From NCBI RefSeq assembly GCF_003205495.1, contig NZ_QJRX01000007.1, positions 186,001 to 250,000 on the forward strand: DNA of 64,000 nucleotides, in the 5' to 3' direction. Source of the stretch: Aquipseudomonas alcaligenes. GTDB lineage: Bacteria > Pseudomonadota > Gammaproteobacteria > Pseudomonadales > Pseudomonadaceae. The notes beneath the pieces were generated by a model. The model did no database searches, was not told the origin of the DNA, and saw only the letters and a list, made by a program, of their open reading frames with translations. Positions 54,691-64,000 of this stretch are shown piece by piece; within the stretch, counting starts at the first letter, position 1, and each line of letters starts with the position of its first letter. The position numbers were made by a program, and so were the translations under genes.

Positions 54691-55140
54691 TCAGGCCATC
54701 GCCAGCTTGGCCGCCTGCATGCGCTGATCGTCGCTCAGGCGCTTGTCCTTGAGCGCCTCCACCAGGCTGGCCTGGGCCATGCTCAGGGCGCCCTGCAGCG
54801 AGGACAGCTCGCCGCGCAGGGCTTCCACGCGCATCTGCTTGAGTTGCGGGTCCATCCCGCTCTGCGCCATCAGGGCCTGCAGCTCGGCCTGCTTCTCGGC
54901 GATCTGCTGGCGCAGGGCGCGGATCAGCTTGAGGATTTCCTTGATGTTGTCCGGCAGGTCGGCCTCGTCGATATCCTTGTGCTGCGCGCTGGCGCGCACC
55001 CGCCCGAGTTCGGACAGGCTCACCCGCAGGTCGTCGCGCAGCTCCTGCTCGCCCGCCGTCTCGCCCCCAGCCCGCGCCACCTGGCGCTGCACGCCGAGCA
55101 CCAGGCGCTCGCCGAGCCCGTGCGCATCTATCCTCAACAT
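54691..55140 (-). CDS. Unrecognised coiled-coil protein divergent from anr
   Basis: This is a 149-residue protein, [20 protein letters not shown] at the start. It has a long helical stretch rich in Gln, Glu, Leu and Ala (residues 55-130, '[20 protein letters not shown]', '[20 protein letters not shown]') that looks like coiled coil. There is no signal peptide or known domain. It sits where PAO1 has the hypothetical gene PA1545 (from memory) and may be regulated with anr. Its stop directly meets the end of hemN. Confidence 0.6.
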   Translation of the reverse strand: MLRIDAHGLGERLVLGVQRQVARAGGETAGEQELRDDLRVSLSELGRVRASAQHKDIDEADLPDNIKEILKLIRALRQQIAEKQAELQALMAQSGMDPQLKQMRVEALRGELSSLQGALSMAQASLVEALKDKRLSDDQRMQAAKLAMA

Positions 55141-55298
55141 GCTGTTCTCCCGAACGCATCCCTGCCCTGGCTATCGGGCGCCCGGGAAATAACTTGAGCG
55201 AACGGTCAGTCCTGTTCCACCATCGTCGCCCTGGCCTGGGCGGTGGCCCATGGGTTAACCTTCATCTTTGTGTGTGTTCTCCACTCAGGGACTTCTCG

Positions 55299-56033
55299 AT
55301 GTCAGAAACCATCAAGGTGCACAGCTCGCACCAGGCCCATTGCAAGGACTGCAGCCTGGCGGCGCTGTGCCTGCCGCTGTCGCTGAACCTGGAGGACATG
55401 GACGCGCTGGACCGCATCGTCAAGCGCGGCCGGCCGCTGAAGAAGGGCGAATTCCTGTTCCGCCAGGGCGATGCCTTCGACTCGGTGTTCGCCGTGCGTG
55501 CCGGCGCGCTGAAGACCTTCACCCTGAGCGATGCCGGCGAGGAGCAGATTACCGGCTTCCACCTGCCCAGCGAACTGGTCGGCCTGTCCGGCGTGGACAG
55601 CGAACTCTACCCGGTGTCGGCGCAAGCGCTGGAAACCACCTCGGTGTGCGAGATTCCCTTCGAGCGCCTGGACGAGTTGGCTGTGCAACTGCCACAGCTG
55701 CGCCGCCAGCTGATGCGGGTGATGAGCCGGGAGATCCGCGACGACCAGCAGATGATGCTGCTGCTGTCGAAGAAGACCGCCGACGAGCGCATCGCCACCT
55801 TCCTGGTCAATCTCTCCGCGCGCTTCCGCGCCCGCGGCTTCTCCGCCAACCAGTTCCGCCTGGCCATGTCGCGCAACGAGGTGGGCAACTACCTGGGACT
55901 GGCCGTGGAAACGGTGTCGCGCGTGTTCACCCGCTTCCAGCAGAACGGCCTGATCGAAGCCGAAGGCAAGGAAGTGCATATCCTCGACCCCATCGAGCTG
56001 TGCGCCCTGGCCGGCGGCAACATGCCGGACTGA
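55299..56033 (+). CDS. anr: Anr, oxygen-sensing FNR-type transcription regulator
   Basis: This is a 244-residue CRP/FNR protein. The [4Fe-4S] cysteines are C15, C18 and C24 ('[11 protein letters not shown]') plus C117 ('TTSVCEIPF'). The cyclic-nucleotide-like fold spans 30-150, and the C-terminal helix-turn-helix has '[14 protein letters not shown]', whose E, S and R are those reading TTGAT in FNR. When oxygen is absent it activates genes such as ccoN and hemN in this window. The ATG at 55299 has an AGGGA site; the frame upstream has no similarity. Confidence 0.95.
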   Translation: MSETIKVHSSHQAHCKDCSLAALCLPLSLNLEDMDALDRIVKRGRPLKKGEFLFRQGDAFDSVFAVRAGALKTFTLSDAGEEQITGFHLPSELVGLSGVDSELYPVSAQALETTSVCEIPFERLDELAVQLPQLRRQLMRVMSREIRDDQQMMLLLSKKTADERIATFLVNLSARFRARGFSANQFRLAMSRNEVGNYLGLAVETVSRVFTRFQQNGLIEAEGKEVHILDPIELCALAGGNMPD

Positions 56034-56043
56034 GGACAGCGCG

Positions 56044-56592
56044 ATGATCTTCGACGAATTCGACATCAAGTCGCTGATCCGCCCGGTGCCGGACTTCCCC
56101 AAGCCCGGCGTGGTATTCCGCGACATCACTCCGCTGTTCCAGTCGCCGCGTGCCCAGCGCATGGTCGCCGACAGCTTCATCCAGCGTTATGTCGAGGCCG
56201 ACTTCAGCCATGTGGCGGCCATGGATGCGCGCGGCTTCCTGATCGGCTCGGTGATCGCCTACGAACTCAACAAGCCGCTGATCCTGTTCCGCAAGCAGGG
56301 CAAGCTGCCGGCCGACGTGCTCTCCGAAAGCTACCAGACCGAGTACGGCGAGGCACTGCTGGAGGTGCACAGCGACAGCCTGTGCGAAGGTGACCGGGTA
56401 TTGATCTTCGATGACCTGATCGCCACCGGCGGCACCCTGCTGGCAGCCGCGCGCCTGGTCCGGCGCCTCGGCGCGCAGGTCCACGAAGCTGCGGCAATCA
56501 TCGACCTGCCCGAACTGGGCGGCTCGCAGAAACTGCAGGATGCCGGCATTCCGACCTTCACCCTGACCGCCTTCGAGCTCAGCGAGCGCTAA
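56044..56592 (+). CDS. apt: Adenine phosphoribosyltransferase
   Basis: This is a 182-residue protein starting [20 protein letters not shown], with '[12 protein letters not shown]', '[20 protein letters not shown]' and the PRPP-binding loop '[20 protein letters not shown]' (near residues 120-140). It makes AMP from adenine. It starts 10 bases after anr, so it may share its transcript. Its last codons overlap the end of the minus-strand GGDEF gene. Confidence 0.96.
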   Translation: MIFDEFDIKSLIRPVPDFPKPGVVFRDITPLFQSPRAQRMVADSFIQRYVEADFSHVAAMDARGFLIGSVIAYELNKPLILFRKQGKLPADVLSESYQTEYGEALLEVHSDSLCEGDRVLIFDDLIATGGTLLAAARLVRRLGAQVHEAAAIIDLPELGGSQKLQDAGIPTFTLTAFELSER

Positions 56593-57524
56593 GAGCCCCC
56601 ATAGAAGCGCGCGCACAGACGCGCCCGCCCGCTGCTCTTGGCCAGATACAGCTGCTCGTCGGCGAAACGCAGCAGATCCTGTGCATCCCGCTCGGCCGAG
56701 GCCAGCACGGTGGCGGCTCCCAGCGACAGGCTGACCTGCGGCCCGACCTCCGAAGCCAGGTGCTCGATGTGCAGCTCGGCGACCGCCGCCAGCATCTTCT
56801 GCGCGACCCGTTCGGCTCCGGCCAGGTCGGTATCCGGCAGCAGACAGGCGAACTCCTCGCCGCCATAACGTGCCAGCAGGTCGTAGGGGCGATTCAGCGT
56901 GGCAGCCAGGGCGATGGCCAGACGGCGCAGGCACTGGTCGCCGCTCTGGTGACCGTAGTGGTCGTTGTATTTCTTGAAGTGATCGACGTCGATCATGATC
57001 AGTGACAGAGGCCCACCTTCCCGACAGGCATGGCTCCAGGCCGCCTCCAGGCGACTCTCCAGCTTGCGCCGGTTGGCGACGCCGGTGAGCCCATCGAGCA
57101 TGGCCATGGAGCGCAGGTAGTCGCTCTGCAGCTTGAGGGTCAGATGGGTCTTGACCCGTGCCCGCACTATCGTCGGATTGAACGGCTTGCCGATGTAGTC
57201 CACCGCGCCCAGCTCCAGGCCGATGGCCTCGTCGTCCTCCTCGCCGTTGGCGCTGAGGAAGATGATCGGGATGTCCTGGGTCAGCGGGTCGGCCTTCAGG
57301 CGCCGGCACACCTCATGGCCATCCATGCCCTCCATCACCACGTCGAGCAGGATCAGATCCGGCAACAGCGCCTTGCACACTTCGATGGCCTGCTCGCCCC
57401 CAGTGGCCATGTGTACATCGCATTCGTAACGAAACAGCTGGTGCAATACCCGGATGTTCATCGGCTGGTCGTCCACCAGCAGCAGTTTCGGGCGCCCCAG
57501 GCGCGGGTCGAGCCATGCTTCCAA
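56589..57524 (-). CDS. Response regulator diguanylate cyclase (REC-GGDEF)
   Basis: This is about a 311-residue protein. The receiver domain (residues 10-130) has '[14 protein letters not shown]', the phospho-acceptor aspartate in '[13 protein letters not shown]' and the lysine in 'DYIGKPFNP'. The GGDEF domain ends in '[17 protein letters not shown]', with an inhibitory RxxD site (RPYD) exactly 5 residues before GGEEF. It should make cyclic-di-GMP when phosphorylated. The start is a TTG at 57524 with GGGAGG just upstream and one base after the kinase stop; a GTG at 57557 is the alternative. Confidence 0.88.
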   Translation of the reverse strand: MEAWLDPRLGRPKLLLVDDQPMNIRVLHQLFRYECDVHMATGGEQAIEVCKALLPDLILLDVVMEGMDGHEVCRRLKADPLTQDIPIIFLSANGEEDDEAIGLELGAVDYIGKPFNPTIVRARVKTHLTLKLQSDYLRSMAMLDGLTGVANRRKLESRLEAAWSHACREGGPLSLIMIDVDHFKKYNDHYGHQSGDQCLRRLAIALAATLNRPYDLLARYGGEEFACLLPDTDLAGAERVAQKMLAAVAELHIEHLASEVGPQVSLSLGAATVLASAERDAQDLLRFADEQLYLAKSSGRARLCARFYGGS

Positions 57525-57525
57525 G

Positions 57526-62394
<4,869 letters not shown>

Positions 62395-62403
62395 ACGCAC
62401 TCC

Positions 62404-64000
62404 TCAGTGGGTAACCTGACCGCTCTCGCCGCCGGCCGCGAGATACTGGCTGAGCTGGGCGAACGGCATGGGCCGGCAGTACAGGTAACCCTGCATCAGT
62501 TCGCAGCCCAGTTCCAGCAGCCGGTCGACCTGGGCCTGGCTCTCCACGCCCTCGGCGATCAGTTCCAAATCCAGGGCCTGCCCCAGGCGCACTATCGCCT
62601 CGATGATGGCGGCATCGCTGCGGTCGCTGAGCATGTCGCGGACGAAGCTCTGATCGATTTTCAGCACATCGATCGGCAGGCGCTTGAGGTAGGACAGGCT
62701 GGAATAACCGGTGCCGAAATCGTCGATGGCGATGCGCACGCCCATGCTCTTCAGCTCGCCGAGGGTGGCGCTGGCCGCGGCGATGTCGTGGGCCAGCACG
62801 CCCTCGGTGATCTCCAGCTCCAGCAGGCTGGGCGGCAAGGCGCTCTGCGCGAGGATGCCCTTGACCATACCGAGGAAGGACTCCTCGCGAAACTGCACCG
62901 CGGAAATGTTCACGCTGACACAGGCCGGCAGCCCCAGGCGCTGCAGCCTGCCGGCATCGGTACAGGCCTGCAGCAGCACGTACTTGCCGATCGGCACGAT
63001 CAGCCCGGTCTCCTCGGCCAGGGGGATGAACTCGGCCGGCGACACCAGCGCCCCCTCGCCGCTGCGCCAGCGGATCAGCGCCTCCATGCCGCAGATCTGG
63101 CGTCGCCGGGCATCGAACTTGGTCTGGTAGAAGACCTCGAACACGCCCTGCTCCAGGGCGCTGCGCATGTGGTTTTCCAGCAGGTGACGGGCGCGGGTGC
63201 TGCTCTCGATGTTCTGCGAGAAGAAGCGGTAGCGGTTACGACCATCCTGCTTGGCCTGGTACATGGCCGCGTCGGCGTGACGGTAAAGCGCCTCGAGGTC
63301 TGTGCTGTCGTCGGGAAACACACCGATGCCGATGCTGGCCGACAGTCGATACTGGCTGCCGCCCAGCTCGATCGGCCTGGCGATGGTCGCCAGCAGACGC
63401 TCCACGCAATCGCCGATGGCCTCGAAGCGCTGCACATCGGGCAACAGGATGACGAATTCGTCGCCACCCTGGCGGCTCACCGTATCGATCACCCGCGAGC
63501 TCTCGCTCAAGCGCCTGGCCACCTCCTTGAGCACGGCATCGCCGACCGAATGGCCGACCGAGTCGTTGATGCCTTTGAAATTGTCCAGATCGAGCAGAAG
63601 CATGGCGACCCGCCCCTGGCCGCGCTGCGCCTTCTGCAGGGCCTGTTCGGCGCGGTCCTGCAGCAGGACGCGGTTGGGCAGCCCGGTCAGGGCGTCGTAG
63701 TAGGCCAGTTTCTTCGCCTCGGCCCGCAGGTTCAGGTGCGCCCGCACATGGGCACGCGCCACCGGCAGGTTCAGCGGCTTCTGAATGAAGTCCACACCGC
63801 CGTATTCGAGTGCCTTGATCTCGTTCTCGCTCTGGGTGTGCGAGGTGACGAACAGGATGGCGGCATCGCACAGCTTGGGGTCGGCCTTCATTGCCCGGCA
63901 GATCTCGAAGCCGTTCATCTGCGGCATCTGGATATCCAGCAGCACCAGATCGGGCCTGCAGAAGCGTGCCACCTCCAACGCCATGCGCCCGTCGCTGGCC
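62404..64000 (-). CDS. REC-GGDEF-EAL cyclic-di-GMP protein (N-terminus cut by window edge)
   Basis: The visible 530 or so residues begin inside a receiver domain (phospho-acceptor in 'LVLLDIQMPQMNGFE', lysine in 'DFIQKPLN'), so the gene continues past 64000. A GGDEF domain follows with 'RQGGDEFVILLPD' and an RxxD site (RVID) 5 residues before it. The EAL domain has 'CGMEALIRWRSGEG', 'LELEITEGVL', 'IDDFGTGYSSLSYLKRLP', 'DQSFVRDM' and 'AEGVES'. Both catalytic domains look intact, so it could make or break cyclic-di-GMP. It is the first gene read in the operon. Confidence 0.88.
   Translation of the reverse strand, partial: ASDGRMALEVARFCRPDLVLLDIQMPQMNGFEICRAMKADPKLCDAAILFVTSHTQSENEIKALEYGGVDFIQKPLNLPVARAHVRAHLNLRAEAKKLAYYDALTGLPNRVLLQDRAEQALQKAQRGQGRVAMLLLDLDNFKGINDSVGHSVGDAVLKEVARRLSESSRVIDTVSRQGGDEFVILLPDVQRFEAIGDCVERLLATIARPIELGGSQYRLSASIGIGVFPDDSTDLEALYRHADAAMYQAKQDGRNRYRFFSQNIESSTRARHLLENHMRSALEQGVFEVFYQTKFDARRRQICGMEALIRWRSGEGALVSPAEFIPLAEETGLIVPIGKYVLLQACTDAGRLQRLGLPACVSVNISAVQFREESFLGMVKGILAQSALPPSLLELEITEGVLAHDIAAASATLGELKSMGVRIAIDDFGTGYSSLSYLKRLPIDVLKIDQSFVRDMLSDRSDAAIIEAIVRLGQALDLELIAEGVESQAQVDRLLELGCELMQGYLYCRPMPFAQLSQYLAAGGESGQVTH

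Overview
The window is high-G+C gammaproteobacterial chromosome. Its gene content and order match, from memory, the Pseudomonas aeruginosa PA1543-PA1590 region read in reverse (apt, anr, hemN, ccoSIHG, two cbb3 oxidase operons, acnA, aer, rlmM, tusA, gltA, sdh, suc, branched-chain amino acid carrier). I therefore read it as a Pseudomonas, most likely of the P. aeruginosa group but not P. aeruginosa itself. It is almost entirely core genome: I see no tRNA, rRNA, insertion sequence, prophage, CRISPR array or defence island.

Layout. 1-390: start of a kdpFABC potassium-pump operon (kdpF and the first codons of kdpA, minus strand) with a possible KdpE site. 391-7954: minus-strand housekeeping genes (YdgA-like protein, AI-2E-family permease, DUF4892 protein, glutathione transferase, two coupled alpha/beta hydrolases, BrnQ carrier). 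8202-19620: the TCA block sdhCDAB-sucAB-lpd-sucCD on the minus strand, divergent from gltA (19970-21259, plus) across a shared promoter region. 21314-34243: small metabolic genes, transporters, pdxB, a MATE pump and tusA. 34377-34763: an A+T-richer orphan membrane protein. 34794-40378: rlmM, acnA and aer. 40451-56592: the low-oxygen respiration block, with two tandem cbb3 cytochrome oxidase operons (ccoNOP and ccoNOQP), the assembly genes ccoGHIS, a TauE/SafE-like protein, hemN, the oxygen sensor anr and apt. 56589-64000: a translationally coupled cyclic-di-GMP signalling operon (REC-GGDEF-EAL protein, very large CHASE/PAS hybrid kinase, REC-GGDEF protein), cut by the window end.

How the genes work together. 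gltA, acnA, suc and sdh cover most of the TCA cycle and feed electrons to quinone. The cbb3 oxidases take those electrons to oxygen at low oxygen tension. Anr, encoded next door, probably activates one cbb3 operon and hemN through FNR-type boxes found at 41081 and 53238. Aer steers the cell along redox or oxygen gradients.

No new multi-gene system stands out. The observations most worth a second look are a shared palindromic element after both ccoP genes (GCGACC-N4-GTCGCACCCG, close to the RegA/RoxR-type site), the structured 354-nt leader before the second ccoN, signs of gene conversion between the two cco operons, the low-G+C orphan membrane gene, the small PA1571-type gene running antisense into pdxB, and the phosphorelay/c-di-GMP operon at the right edge.
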